From Hymenobacter volaticus (lineage in GTDB: Bacteria > Bacteroidota > Bacteroidia > Cytophagales > Hymenobacteraceae): a DNA stretch of 64,000 bases. The notes beneath the pieces were generated by a model. That model was not told where the DNA came from, did no database searches, and saw nothing but the letters and a program-made list of their open reading frames with translations. The stretch covers positions 4,441,501 to 4,505,500 of the forward strand of contig NZ_CP095061.1 in the NCBI RefSeq assembly GCF_022921055.1, in the 5' to 3' direction. This document shows positions 8,917 through 17,595 of the stretch, in pieces (positions within the stretch are counted from its first letter, which is position 1; each line of letters begins with the position of its first letter). The translations under genes were made by a program, and so were the position numbers.

Positions 8917-11517
8917 TTACTGCATTAAAGCATAATAGGCCTTCACTTGCTCGTCTTTCTCCTTGTTACGGATGTCCTGCATTGTTGCCTTTAGCGTAGG
9001 CATGTTAGAGGATAGGATACTTAAACCTTTATAGGCACCTAGGCGGACATAGTCATTAGGATCGGTGCGTGCTAAGCTTTCTAAGCGCTGAATCCCTTTA
9101 TCACGCTCTACAGGCGGAATACGGAGCATGAAAGTAGCGAAATTGGGAAGGTAGGCTTGGTACAGGTCTATTTTGCTTACATCGGGCATACGACGCAAGA
9201 ACCATTGGTACTGCTCTATGGAACTGCCATTAAGCGCATAGTACGCTGACAAAGCACTTAGCACTTCATGACTAGTAGTTTCCTGAAGGGCAGTGACACG
9301 TTCACGAGAGTCGGCTGCAGGAACCTTGGCTAAAGCTTGTATGGCCGCGCTGACTACATGATAGGAACTGTCGGAAAGAGCTGCTGTGTAATTGGCGCTG
9401 TAATTTTCGTTGGTGAACGCGGACAGAGTGGTTAAGGCCACTGCTCGCACCTGGCTTTTCTTGTCAGTAGATGCTACTCGCTGTAGCTCTTTACGCACAG
9501 CGTTACCTTCTGCACCTTTATAGCGACGCAAGGCTTGTACTGCAGCCAGCCTGACGGCCCAAAAATTGTCACTAAGAGCATTCCGAAGCATTCCACTTAC
9601 TGCTAAATCAGCATTTTTAGAGCGCAACAGGTCGATGGCCTCGTACTTCTGCAGATAATTGCGTGCGTGGCTGAATTGAAACAGTAATTCGTCTTGGCTT
9701 CGCTCCTCTTCTATTTGCGCTAATAGCTGTGCTTCGCTATCGAATTTTACGAGGTTAGGACGCTGAGAAGAGTTCAAGCGGAAAGTTTGATCTGCTTTTG
9801 TAACTACAATTTGATGGTCGGTAGCTTGGTTGTTGACCCACGTGGTAACAGTAACTGGCAAGCGGTAGATAGGTGAAAAAGTTGAATCCTGTAGTTGTTG
9901 CACCCGCAGGCTAACTTGGCCATTCGCGAAACTGTGGGTGACCTTAAGCTCAGGATGACCGCGCTGTAAAAACCATTGGTCGAAAAACCACATTAAATCC
10001 TCACCAGTAGTTTCTTCGAAAGCCATACGTAGCTTAGCTACCTCGGAAGTCGAAAATTTGTTCTGAGTTAAGTAACGATTCAACGCGGTAAAAAAAGCAT
10101 CATCCCCTACGTATTTGCGCAGCATGTGCAGCACACGTCCGCCTTTATCGTAGGAATGGCGGTCGAACATGTCTTCATGGGAAGCATAGTGATACCGAAT
10201 AAGTGGCTCACGTTTGCTTTGCGCTTCATCTAAGTAGCGGCTCATTTTCTCCTGCTGTACTAGAGCGGCAGCATCAGCACCATACTTGTGCTCTGCCCAC
10301 AGCAATTCAGAATAATCAGCGAAAGATTCGTTCAGTGGCAGGTTGGCCCACGATTCAGTGGTTACATAATCACCAAACCAGTGATGGAACAGCTCGTGCG
10401 CTACAGTAGACTCTGGGTCATACCCAACATCAGGCAATTCCCGCGCTGTAAACTGTACTAGGCTTTGCTCGAACGTAACGGCTGTGGTATTTTCCATAGC
10501 CCCCGACACAAAGTCATGAACAGCTACCTGGGAGTATTTCTCCCAAGGAAAATCAACTCCTAACTTCTTCGAGAAGAAGTCTAGCATTTGTGGAGTATTC
10601 CCAAATATTGCCTTAGCAGTGCTGGCATACTGAGGATCAACATAGTAATCCACTGTTTTCCCACGCCAGGTGTCGTTCACGACAGCAAAGTTGCCGACTG
10701 CAAGCATAGCTAAATACGGAGCATGCGGTAAGCTTTGTTTCCAAGTATCGGTACGAGTCCCGTCGCTATTTTTCTTAGAAGAAACTAGAAGACCATTAGA
10801 TAACGTCTTCAGTGACTCCTCCACCGTTAAACTAATCTCCTGCGTCATACGCTGATTAGGTTTATCGATGGTAGGAAACCAACAAGAACTACCCTCCGTT
10901 TCGCCTTGAGTCCATATCTGGCGGGGCTTGGTTTTGTCGGCGCCTGATGGGTTAATAAAATACAACCCTTTGTCTTGGATAATAGCTGCACTACCGCCTG
11001 CTTCTAAATCATTGGGCTTGGCCGTATATTGAATACGTACTTGAAACGTTTCGGTGCGGCTATATGATTGATCTAGCGTTATGGTAATTTTCTTCTTGTC
11101 ATAGGCGTAATTAAGGTTCTTTTCCTTGTTGCCTGTAACTAGACGCACATTTTTTATATCAAATCCTTTAGCATCGAGTACTAGCTGATTTTGCGGATAG
11201 AAGTGGGGTCGTAGAGTTAGTGTAGCAGTGCCTAATACCCACTGCCGATTCCAGTCGAAGCGGACATCGAGTTTGGTGTCAAGCAAATCGTGCACAATAG
11301 TAGCAGCCGGCTGCACTGGGTTAGTAGGCGGTAACCAGGAAGGCACCACCAAGGTAGCTGGCGCGGGAGCAGCAGAAACAGGCTCGCTGGCCGGCGACGT
11401 TTTCTTGTGCGTATTTGCTTTAGTGGCTGCCGGTTTGCCGGACTTAACCGCCTGGGCCGGTGCTTCCAACTGACACGCGAGGACTAGGCCAAGAACGCCG
11501 AGAAGCGAATATTTCAT
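8917..11517 (-). CDS. M1 family metallopeptidase (aminopeptidase N-like) with HEAT-like C-terminus
   Basis: Zinc aminopeptidase, probably exported. From the longer possible start at 11529 (residue numbers below) the GAMEN exopeptidase motif is at 343-347, zinc motif HELFH at 378-382 and the third ligand E401 (NESFADY), the correct 18-residue spacing. After about residue 600 the protein is built of helical HEAT-like repeats with phrases such as VRLAAVQALRRY and VRAVALTTLSAF. I prefer Met at 11517 (MKYSLLGVLG) because it gives a compact signal peptide; the segment ends LVLACQ, so lipoprotein processing is possible though the lipobox is imperfect. It stands alone, divergent from the biotinyl protein gene, with an 87-bp gap from the longer start. 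Substrate unknown. Confidence 0.92.
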   Translation of the reverse strand: MKYSLLGVLGLVLACQLEAPAQAVKSGKPAATKANTHKKTSPASEPVSAAPAPATLVVPSWLPPTNPVQPAATIVHDLLDTKLDVRFDWNRQWVLGTATLTLRPHFYPQNQLVLDAKGFDIKNVRLVTGNKEKNLNYAYDKKKITITLDQSYSRTETFQVRIQYTAKPNDLEAGGSAAIIQDKGLYFINPSGADKTKPRQIWTQGETEGSSCWFPTIDKPNQRMTQEISLTVEESLKTLSNGLLVSSKKNSDGTRTDTWKQSLPHAPYLAMLAVGNFAVVNDTWRGKTVDYYVDPQYASTAKAIFGNTPQMLDFFSKKLGVDFPWEKYSQVAVHDFVSGAMENTTAVTFEQSLVQFTARELPDVGYDPESTVAHELFHHWFGDYVTTESWANLPLNESFADYSELLWAEHKYGADAAALVQQEKMSRYLDEAQSKREPLIRYHYASHEDMFDRHSYDKGGRVLHMLRKYVGDDAFFTALNRYLTQNKFSTSEVAKLRMAFEETTGEDLMWFFDQWFLQRGHPELKVTHSFANGQVSLRVQQLQDSTFSPIYRLPVTVTTWVNNQATDHQIVVTKADQTFRLNSSQRPNLVKFDSEAQLLAQIEEERSQDELLFQFSHARNYLQKYEAIDLLRSKNADLAVSGMLRNALSDNFWAVRLAAVQALRRYKGAEGNAVRKELQRVASTDKKSQVRAVALTTLSAFTNENYSANYTAALSDSSYHVVSAAIQALAKVPAADSRERVTALQETTSHEVLSALSAYYALNGSSIEQYQWFLRRMPDVSKIDLYQAYLPNFATFMLRIPPVERDKGIQRLESLARTDPNDYVRLGAYKGLSILSSNMPTLKATMQDIRNKEKDEQVKAYYALMQ

Positions 11518-11616
11518 GCGAAAATGCAATGATTGGATGGGACTTCAAGTTCCGAAATTATTTCAGAATTGGGCTATCTTTAAGCCCTTTTCCGCCTTAG
11601 CCACCCTCCTCTACTT

Positions 11617-12120
11617 ATGTTACAGGTCAACACTAATTCAACGCAAACCTGGGACGTAGATTACCGTGCCGATAATCTGACAACTGTCAACAACGAGCCT
11701 TTCACCTGGGATATCGTGGTTTTAGGCCCTGGACGTTTTCATATACTTCACGAAAGCAAATCGATAGTAGCAGAGGTAATACAAGCTGATTATAGCACCA
11801 AAACTTTTCAGCTTAAGCTTAATGGCAAGCTAGTGGACATGCAAGTTAAGGATCGATTCGATTTGTTGCTTGATAAACTAGGCATGAATACAGCTTCTGC
11901 TAATAAAATAAACGAGTTGAAAGCCCCCATGCCTGGCCTAATTGTAGCTGTGCGTGTAGAGCCGGGTCAAGCAGTGCAAAAAGGTGATCCACTACTAGTA
12001 CTCGAAGCTATGAAAATGGAGAACATTTTGAAAGCGCCGAGTGATGGTGTAGTGAGTGCCATTAAAGTTGGCCTGCGAAATAATGTCACCAAAGGGCAAG
12101 TCCTGATCCTGTTCAGTTAG
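11617..12120 (+). CDS. biotinyl carrier protein of an acyl-CoA carboxylase
   Basis: Carries the carboxylated biotin between carboxylase and transferase subunits, most likely of a propionyl/methylmalonyl-type or acetyl-CoA carboxylase. 167 aa. The C-terminal biotinyl domain (about 101-167) has the EAMKMEN motif with biotinylated Lys133; the N-terminal 90 residues lack the long Ala/Pro linker of AccB, which favours the Bacteroidota acyl-CoA carboxylase carrier type. No carboxylase or transferase subunit is next to it, so the partner is encoded elsewhere. A weak -7-like TATCTTTA lies at about 11574-11581. Confidence 0.9.
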   Translation: MLQVNTNSTQTWDVDYRADNLTTVNNEPFTWDIVVLGPGRFHILHESKSIVAEVIQADYSTKTFQLKLNGKLVDMQVKDRFDLLLDKLGMNTASANKINELKAPMPGLIVAVRVEPGQAVQKGDPLLVLEAMKMENILKAPSDGVVSAIKVGLRNNVTKGQVLILFS

Positions 12121-12229
12121 AGGCTTCTCTATAAATTTTTGCTTTTGCTAGACTGAAGAAGGGTCTATATCTGTCAAAGCAAAAAGCTTGTTCACTTTTT
12201 ACACTCATAGACAGCTGTTTTCACTTCCA

Positions 12230-12493
12230 ATGAATGATAAGCATCGCCTTCGTGAAATAAAGGAAGTGTTAGCAGTAATTTTGCAGGAGCAAGATCATCT
12301 AAAGGCTGAGATACGTCGGCTGCTCGCTGAACGCGACCAAGCCGAAAAACGCATAAGTCAGCTAGAACAGGCTGCAAGCACACAACAGCCGGAACCTAAT
12401 CACTTTGTGTCTTTTTCTGCCACTGAAGATGTTCAACTACTTCAGCCAGAACAATTGTTGCTTTCACTAATGCAACCTCAGACGCAGAATTAA
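12230..12493 (+). CDS. small coiled-coil protein of unknown function
   Basis: 87 aa from the ATG at 12230. The middle ([15 protein letters not shown] then [14 protein letters not shown] and EKRISQLEQ) is a predicted coiled coil with heptad hydrophobics; the tail is Gln/Pro-rich. I do not recognise a family. A longer reading from 12188 adds 14 residues that do not look like protein start sequence. It lies 47 bp before pyrH on the same strand and may be cotranscribed. Confidence 0.6.
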   Translation: MNDKHRLREIKEVLAVILQEQDHLKAEIRRLLAERDQAEKRISQLEQAASTQQPEPNHFVSFSATEDVQLLQPEQLLLSLMQPQTQN

Positions 12494-12539
12494 TTACGCT
12501 GTCAAATTCACCTCGATTCTTCACTTAACTTCCCTTGTT

Positions 12540-13327
12540 TTGAAGTACAAACGAATCCTACTCAAGCTTAGCGGTGAGGCCCTAATGGGCCACCAACAAT
12601 ATGGCATCGATGCTGTACGGCTCATGCAATATGCTGAGGAAATCAAATCGGCGGCGGCTACGGGCACTCAGGTGGCTGTTGTAATTGGGGGGGCAATATC
12701 TTCCGGGGAGTACAAGCCGCTGCTTTAGGGCTAGATAGAGTGCAGGGCGATTATATGGGCATGTTGGCGACTGTCATCAATTCGATGGCGTTGCAGAGCG
12801 CTTTAGAGAAATTGGATGTAAGTACTCGGTTACTTTCGGGGCTTACTATACAGCGCGTATGCGAGCCCTACATTCGGCGCCGCGCTGTGCGCCATCTAGA
12901 GAAAGGTCGGGTTGTTATTTTTGGGGCCGGCATCGGCTCTCCTTATTTCACTACTGATTCAGCAGCTTCGTTACGGGCTATTGAGATAGAGGCTGATGTC
13001 GTGTTGAAAGGTACTCGTGTAGATGGCATCTATACGGCTGACCCTGAGAAGGACCCTTCGGCTGTACGCTACCCGGAAATCACTTTCGAAGAAGTGATGG
13101 AGAAAAACCTGAACGTGATGGATATGACGGCCTTCACCTTGTGCAAGGAGAACAATCTGCCCATCATTGTTTTCGACATGAACCAGGAAGGCAACTTGCA
13201 ACGTCTTATCGACGGTGAAACAGTAGGCACTCTGGTAACGATGAATGGTGGCAACAAAGCTGCTGTTCTTGATTCCAAGCACAGCAGCCTACAACCTAGC
13301 TTGGATACGCCAAGTACCCACGAATAA
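12540..13327 (+). CDS. pyrH: UMP kinase PyrH, frameshifted in this sequence
   Basis: Phosphorylates UMP to UDP in pyrimidine nucleotide synthesis; essential in bacteria. Start TTG at 12540 gives [17 protein letters not shown]. The frame breaks in the seven-G run at 12687-12693: as written [12 protein letters not shown] then a stop at 12728. Adding one G yields [20 protein letters not shown], the family's glycine-rich nucleotide loop, and the frame then runs through [20 protein letters not shown] to a TAA at 13327, 262 aa in all, with a C-terminal tail of about 20 residues. Followed by frr at 88 bp, the usual pyrH-frr order. As the gene is essential, a sequencing undercall is far more likely than a real mutation. 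Confidence 0.93.
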
Positions 13328-13414
13328 TTTGCATTTAAGGAGCAACAGTGGTGACTTTGAAACTTCACTACTATCACCCTTTAAAACTTGATTTAAAAAT
13401 CTTTCTTTTCACAC

Positions 13415-13978
13415 ATGGACGAAGAAATTCAGTTTTATCTGAGCGAAGCCGAAGAGTCAATGGGTAAGTCGCTGCAACACACTGGCTTGGAATTGAGCCG
13501 CATTCGTGCGGGCAAAGCCTCACCAGCGATGCTCGATTCCTTGCGCGTAGACTACTATGGCACTCCTACACCCATTGCCCAAATTGCCAACATATCGGTT
13601 CCTGATGCTCGCTCTCTGTTCATCAAGCCTTGGGAAAAGAATATGATATCGGAAGTAGCAAAAGCTATTAAGAACAGTGACCTAGGCTTGAACCCAGCAT
13701 CAGATGCGGAAGGTGTGCGCCTTAACATTCCGCCCATGACGGAAGAGCGTCGTCGCGACCTGGTGAAGCAAGTGAAAAATGAGACTGAAAGCGGTAAAAT
13801 TCGCATCCGTGGCATCCGTAAAGATGTAAACGAGTCTTTGCGCAAGTTGCTGAAAGACGGAGCTGCAGAGGATGCCATTAAAGATGCGGAGGCTAAAGTG
13901 CAGAAAGCTACCGACGCTTATATCAGCAAGATCGATGAGTTGATGAGCAAGAAAGAATCAGAAATCATGACCATCTGA
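13415..13978 (+). CDS. frr: ribosome recycling factor
   Basis: Splits post-termination ribosomes together with EF-G. 187 aa, standard length. Domain I helices contain LSRIRAGKASPAMLD and the C-terminal three-helix bundle RRDLVKQVKNETESGKIRIR and IRKDVNESLRKLLKDG. It follows pyrH and is closed by a long perfect hairpin at 14003-14055. Confidence 0.98.
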   Translation: MDEEIQFYLSEAEESMGKSLQHTGLELSRIRAGKASPAMLDSLRVDYYGTPTPIAQIANISVPDARSLFIKPWEKNMISEVAKAIKNSDLGLNPASDAEGVRLNIPPMTEERRRDLVKQVKNETESGKIRIRGIRKDVNESLRKLLKDGAAEDAIKDAEAKVQKATDAYISKIDELMSKKESEIMTI

Positions 13979-14002
13979 TTTCTCAATTGCGCTACCGATA
14001 TT

Positions 14003-14055
14003 CTTGAAAACAACAACGCCTTCCAAGCTTATTGGAAGGCGTTGTTGTTTTCAAG
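14003..14055. terminator. bidirectional terminator between frr and nadD
   Basis: Perfect 24-bp stem: left arm 14003-14026, right arm 14032-14055, loop GCTTA. An A4 run sits near the outer end of the left arm and a T4 run in the right arm, so it can stop transcription from both convergent genes. Confidence 0.92.
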
Positions 14056-14059
14056 GACG

Positions 14060-14665
14060 TTACTTTTGCCAATAACCGCCAGCAGCAATTTGCTGTTCTA
14101 CCGCTTCAGGCACTAAATACCGGATAGATTTTCCAGCTGTAATACACTGCCGAATAAAAGTAGCGGATATATCGAGTAACGGTGCACTTACAACACGTAG
14201 GCGTTTGCTCGTGTTTTCTTGTGTTGGCAGTGAGTATCCTGGACGCGGATAGACGTAGATGTCAAAATCGCGCTGAATACGCTCGGAATCTTTCCAGCCG
14301 GCCAGTCCGAGTAGATTATCCCCACCCATTAAGAGCACGAACTCAAGTTCTGGATGAAGCCGACCAAGCTCATCGAGCGTAGTAATGGTGAAGCTAGGTT
14401 TGGGCAGCTCGAACTCCAAGTCTACGGCGCGCAGCCGGCTGTTGCCTCCAATAGCCGTCTCTACGAGAGAGAAGCGGATAGTCTCGGGCAGTAGGTCTTG
14501 GTTTACTTTATAGGGGCTCTGAGGCGATACTATCAACCACACCTCTGACAAGTCAGTGTGCGTGGCCATATAATTAGCTAGAATCAGGTGCCCGGTATGG
14601 ATAGGGTTAAAAGAACCGAACAGCAGCCCGATACGCGCTGGACTAGTAGTAACTGCTCTACTCAC
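14060..14665 (-). CDS. nadD: nicotinate-nucleotide adenylyltransferase
   Basis: Converts nicotinate mononucleotide plus ATP to deamido-NAD in NAD synthesis. 201 aa. The nucleotidyltransferase signature GSFNPIHTGHL is at residues 17-27 and the C-terminal SATFIRQC (the ISSTxIR-type motif, here with A for S) is present. Its ATG overlaps the gmk stop codon by 4 bp, so translation is coupled. Confidence 0.96.
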   Translation of the reverse strand: MSRAVTTSPARIGLLFGSFNPIHTGHLILANYMATHTDLSEVWLIVSPQSPYKVNQDLLPETIRFSLVETAIGGNSRLRAVDLEFELPKPSFTITTLDELGRLHPELEFVLLMGGDNLLGLAGWKDSERIQRDFDIYVYPRPGYSLPTQENTSKRLRVVSAPLLDISATFIRQCITAGKSIRYLVPEAVEQQIAAGGYWQK

Positions 14666-15246
14666 AGATTCTCAGGCTCAGATGCAATGAAGTCGCGCAC
14701 CAGGCTTTCAGCAGTTGCTGTAGCCTCGTCAAGATTATCATTGACTACCGTGACGTCGAACCGATCTTCGAATGTGAGTTCAAAGTTGGCTTTGTAGAGA
14801 CGAGCGGAAATGCTGGCTGCAGAATCGGTGGCCCGGTGGCGTAGCCTTCCTTCTAGAACTTCCAAAGAAGGCGGTTTGACAAAAATTGCCAGTGCTCTGT
14901 CTTTGTAAAACTCTTTAATGCTTAGCCCGCCCTTTACGTCTACGTCAAGTACGGCATGCCTGCCGCTCTGCCAGATGCGTTCGATCTCAGATTTGAGAGT
15001 GCCATAAAAAGCACCTTCGTATACCTCTTCCCATTCCACGAAGGCATTTTCCCGGATTTTCTCCTGGAATTCCTGGACGGAAATGAAGTAATAATCCTTG
15101 CCGTTCGCCTCGGCCCGACCCCGACGGTCGCGGGTACAAGCAGAAATTGAGAAGCTTAGCTCTGGAATCCGATCCAACAGCCGATGAACTATAGTGGTCT
15201 TACCAGCTCCTGAAGGAGCCGAAAATGCTATGATTTTGCCCTGCAT
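14662..15246 (-). CDS. gmk: guanylate kinase
   Basis: Phosphorylates GMP to GDP. 194 aa. P-loop SAPSGAGKTT at residues 9-18; GMP-binding region with DYYFISVQEFQEKI and FVEWEEVYEGAFYGTLKSEI; AFTP-type conserved DVDVKGGLSIK. It lies 9 bp downstream of the anti-sigma gene and overlaps nadD. Confidence 0.97.
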   Translation of the reverse strand: MQGKIIAFSAPSGAGKTTIVHRLLDRIPELSFSISACTRDRRGRAEANGKDYYFISVQEFQEKIRENAFVEWEEVYEGAFYGTLKSEIERIWQSGRHAVLDVDVKGGLSIKEFYKDRALAIFVKPPSLEVLEGRLRHRATDSAASISARLYKANFELTFEDRFDVTVVNDNLDEATATAESLVRDFIASEPENL

Positions 15247-15255
15247 CGGGCAAAA

Positions 15256-15549
15256 TTAGACCATTTCCACTTGTAAGCGCGACAAAATAGTTTGTGACAA
15301 GGAATTTGGGGCCCCTTTACGGTTCACATGAGTAGACAGAAAGCCGATAAACGCTTGCTGCTTACTGATGTCGTCAAAGCAAGGCGAACAATCATCGGCA
15401 TGGTTTACGATGTATTCTTCGTCTTCCACGGTAGGCTCGTGGCCTACTACAAGCTGGTCGAGTATCATATTCACACGTTCACAGTCGGCAGCTGGCGTTA
15501 CGGCGTGCTGCGTGGGAGATTTGGTTTGAGTAGTAGAGTTGCTTTCCAT
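15256..15549 (-). CDS. putative zinc-binding anti-sigma factor
   Basis: 97 aa, just 15 bp downstream of an ECF sigma factor gene. It has an H-x3-C-x2-C motif (HADDCSPC, about residues 50-57), the zinc-finger signature of ZAS-type anti-sigma factors. There is no transmembrane segment, so a soluble regulator that holds the sigma factor is expected. Its signal is unknown. The functional call rests on the motif plus the sigma neighbour. Confidence 0.75.
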   Translation of the reverse strand: MESNSTTQTKSPTQHAVTPAADCERVNMILDQLVVGHEPTVEDEEYIVNHADDCSPCFDDISKQQAFIGFLSTHVNRKGAPNSLSQTILSRLQVEMV

Positions 15550-15564
15550 GATTTCCTTTCGCTT

Positions 15565-16212
15565 TTAGTCTGTTGCGTTATCGTCTTCGTCGATTTCCTG
15601 GTCTTCGGCCCCGCTGCCGTAGCCCATTGACTGCGCATATTTTTCCAACTTGTCCTTCAAGAAATTTCGGGCCCGGTGGAGACGCGAACGGACTGTTCCG
15701 ATAGGGATATCCAGCACTTTAGCCATTTCCTCGTACGTGAACCCTTCTAGGTCGCAGAGAATGATGACGGTGCGAAAATCCACGGGCAGTGAGTTGAGTG
15801 CGCTGGCCACTTCGTCGCCGATGAGGTCGCGCACGGCTTGCTGCCGCATATCAGACGAGGTACCACCCACGTCACTGTCGGACTCGACGTCTTCCGAATT
15901 GTAATACCCTTCAATTTCGCTATAGTCGACCTTGGCGGGTTGTTTACTCTTTTTTCGAAAGTCGTTGATGAACGAGTTTTTCAGGATGCGAAACAGCCAC
16001 GCTTTCGCGTTGGTTCCCTGTTCGAAATACTCGAAGAACCGATAGGCCTTCAAATAGGTCTCTTGAACGAGGTCATTGGCATCGTCTTCATCGAGCGTTA
16101 AGCGGAAGGCAAAATTGTACAGAGAGTCGATTACAGGCATTAGCTCCGCCTGAAATCGTCGGTCTTTTTCTTCTTTACTTAACTTCGGAACCCGGTCGGG
16201 AGAGTCGCTCAT
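15565..16212 (-). CDS. ECF-type RNA polymerase sigma factor
   Basis: Sigma-70 family, group IV. Region 2 contains NDLVQETYLKAYRFFEYFEQ and GTNAKAWLFRILKNSFINDF; region 4 has LPVDFRTVIILCDLEGFTYE and IPIGTVRSRLHRARNFLK. I start at ATG 16212 (MSDSPDRV), because the preceding 16 residues of the longer reading overlap the promoter leader and look non-coding. The linker (about residues 100-120) and the C-terminal tail are acidic. It forms an operon with the anti-sigma gene and probably gmk-nadD. A consensus promoter lies at 16258-16287. Target genes unknown. Confidence 0.95.
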   Translation of the reverse strand: MSDSPDRVPKLSKEEKDRRFQAELMPVIDSLYNFAFRLTLDEDDANDLVQETYLKAYRFFEYFEQGTNAKAWLFRILKNSFINDFRKKSKQPAKVDYSEIEGYYNSEDVESDSDVGGTSSDMRQQAVRDLIGDEVASALNSLPVDFRTVIILCDLEGFTYEEMAKVLDIPIGTVRSRLHRARNFLKDKLEKYAQSMGYGSGAEDQEIDEDDNATD

Positions 16213-16257
16213 AGAGGCTCGGCAGATAGAGGCAGAATATAAAAACCGCCTTGTAAA

Positions 16258-16287
16258 CAAATGTACTGATTATACCATCCTGTTCAA
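16258..16287 (-). promoter_or_regulatory. Bacteroidota promoter of the sigma/anti-sigma operon
   Basis: Minus strand TTG (16287-16285), 19-base spacer, TACATTTG (16265-16258): exact TTG-N19-TAnnTTTG. About 45 bases upstream of the sigma start. The TTG overlaps the last codons of the upstream O-antigen ligase-like gene. Confidence 0.75.
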
Positions 16288-17573
16288 GCAGCCAAAACAG
16301 CGGTGTGGCGGGCCTCCCGTTCAGCGCTTACCACTAGAAAACCGTAGAGAAACACGAACATATTGAAACCAATTTGCATTTGTAGCAACGAATCAACCAA
16401 GTTGGCCACGCTCATCATGAGCAGGAAATGTATGACGTACGGATTTCTACGCAATGGAGGTTGCAAATAAGGTGCAAACAGTACGAGCAACCATAATAAC
16501 AACCCCACCACTCCGCCTCCAACAGCGTACTCTAGGTACTGGTTATGAGTCATAGCCCAGTTTTTGGGCTTCATGCCAAAATTATAGTAGGCATACTGAT
16601 ACAGCATGGCCTTATCGACGTCGGCCATGCCTACGCCTAGGATCGGATGCTCACGCGCTACTAGCAGAGCGGTTTGCCAAGCAGCAAGACGCTTAGAGGC
16701 AGAGAAATCGCTGATATCCTGTTCAGTTTGATAGTGCTCGATATCATAGAAGGTGGTGTCTACCCGCTCTTTTACCGAATCCAAAGAGTGGTATGCCAGC
16801 AGCGGGAAGCCTACCAGAATTACCAGTGTGAATAAGCCTAACAAGAAGCGTCGTTGCAAGACCACTAGACTGACTGCATCAAACAGAAGCATGGTGTAGA
16901 GCACCAATAAACCTGTACGGTAGGCCAGCACGTGCATGACAACAAATATCACAATAGCACAACCGAGCAACCCCCAGCGAGCAGCTGGTATAGCCACTGG
17001 ACTAGACCGCATAAGCAAGGCAAAGAAAAAAGCCAGAGCCAGCATAATACTGAAGTGAATATGGAATATCCCCGTCGTAGCAGGAATGTTGTGGCCCATA
17101 TTTATTATGCGGTTGGCTTCCTCAGGATCGACCAGATACCCTCTCAAAGTGGTTATAGACAGTAGCGTAGCTAACCCGACATACAGCAGCCCAACACCAA
17201 ATTTCTGACGCGAACTAAGAGGCACTGCCACGGCAAAGGCCAGTGGCACTACTACGAAAGGTAATTTTCGGAATACTTCGTGTCGCCAAATGCCAAGCTC
17301 GGTGGTATAAAGCCCGCTTAGTACTAAGAACAGGTAAAGCAAGCCAATGCTAACTACAGTCCGCAGCCGCAGCCACTGTCGTAGATTGGCGCGCAGTTGT
17401 GGTTGTGCACAGGCAGCCACTACACCCACAATGGGGCTTAAGGCCACCAAGGCTCTAGAAGCAAAAAGCCCAACAACTGCAGCTACGCAGGCCAGCAGCA
17501 ACAAGTACTGTGACACGCGCCCGGTTTGGTAGAGCTGTCGTAGAGAAGGGGTTGCAACAAGTACTTCAGTCAT
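16284..17573 (-). CDS. O-antigen ligase/polymerase-like membrane protein
   Basis: 429 aa with about ten hydrophobic helices, and a large loop at about residues 265-345 that holds KRLAAWQTALLVAREHPILG and GMADVDKAMLYQ, then MTHNQYLEYAVGGGVVGLLL. The HNQYL-type motif and E/H-P-x-x-G loop are typical of the Wzy_C/WaaL family, which joins or polymerises surface polysaccharide in the inner membrane facing the periplasm. It ends a three-gene set with GT9 and GT2 glycosyltransferases upstream. Ligase versus polymerase cannot be told from sequence alone. Confidence 0.85.
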   Translation of the reverse strand: MTEVLVATPSLRQLYQTGRVSQYLLLLACVAAVVGLFASRALVALSPIVGVVAACAQPQLRANLRQWLRLRTVVSIGLLYLFLVLSGLYTTELGIWRHEVFRKLPFVVVPLAFAVAVPLSSRQKFGVGLLYVGLATLLSITTLRGYLVDPEEANRIINMGHNIPATTGIFHIHFSIMLALAFFFALLMRSSPVAIPAARWGLLGCAIVIFVVMHVLAYRTGLLVLYTMLLFDAVSLVVLQRRFLLGLFTLVILVGFPLLAYHSLDSVKERVDTTFYDIEHYQTEQDISDFSASKRLAAWQTALLVAREHPILGVGMADVDKAMLYQYAYYNFGMKPKNWAMTHNQYLEYAVGGGVVGLLLWLLVLFAPYLQPPLRRNPYVIHFLLMMSVANLVDSLLQMQIGFNMFVFLYGFLVVSAEREARHTAVLAA

Positions 17574-17595
17574 AAAAAATAACAGGGGCCATACC

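Noticed and set aside
12687..12728. Programmed frameshifting or true inactivation of pyrH
   Set aside because: The gene is essential, no slippery signal with downstream structure is evident, and ten other breaks of the same kind are in the window. A read error is simpler.
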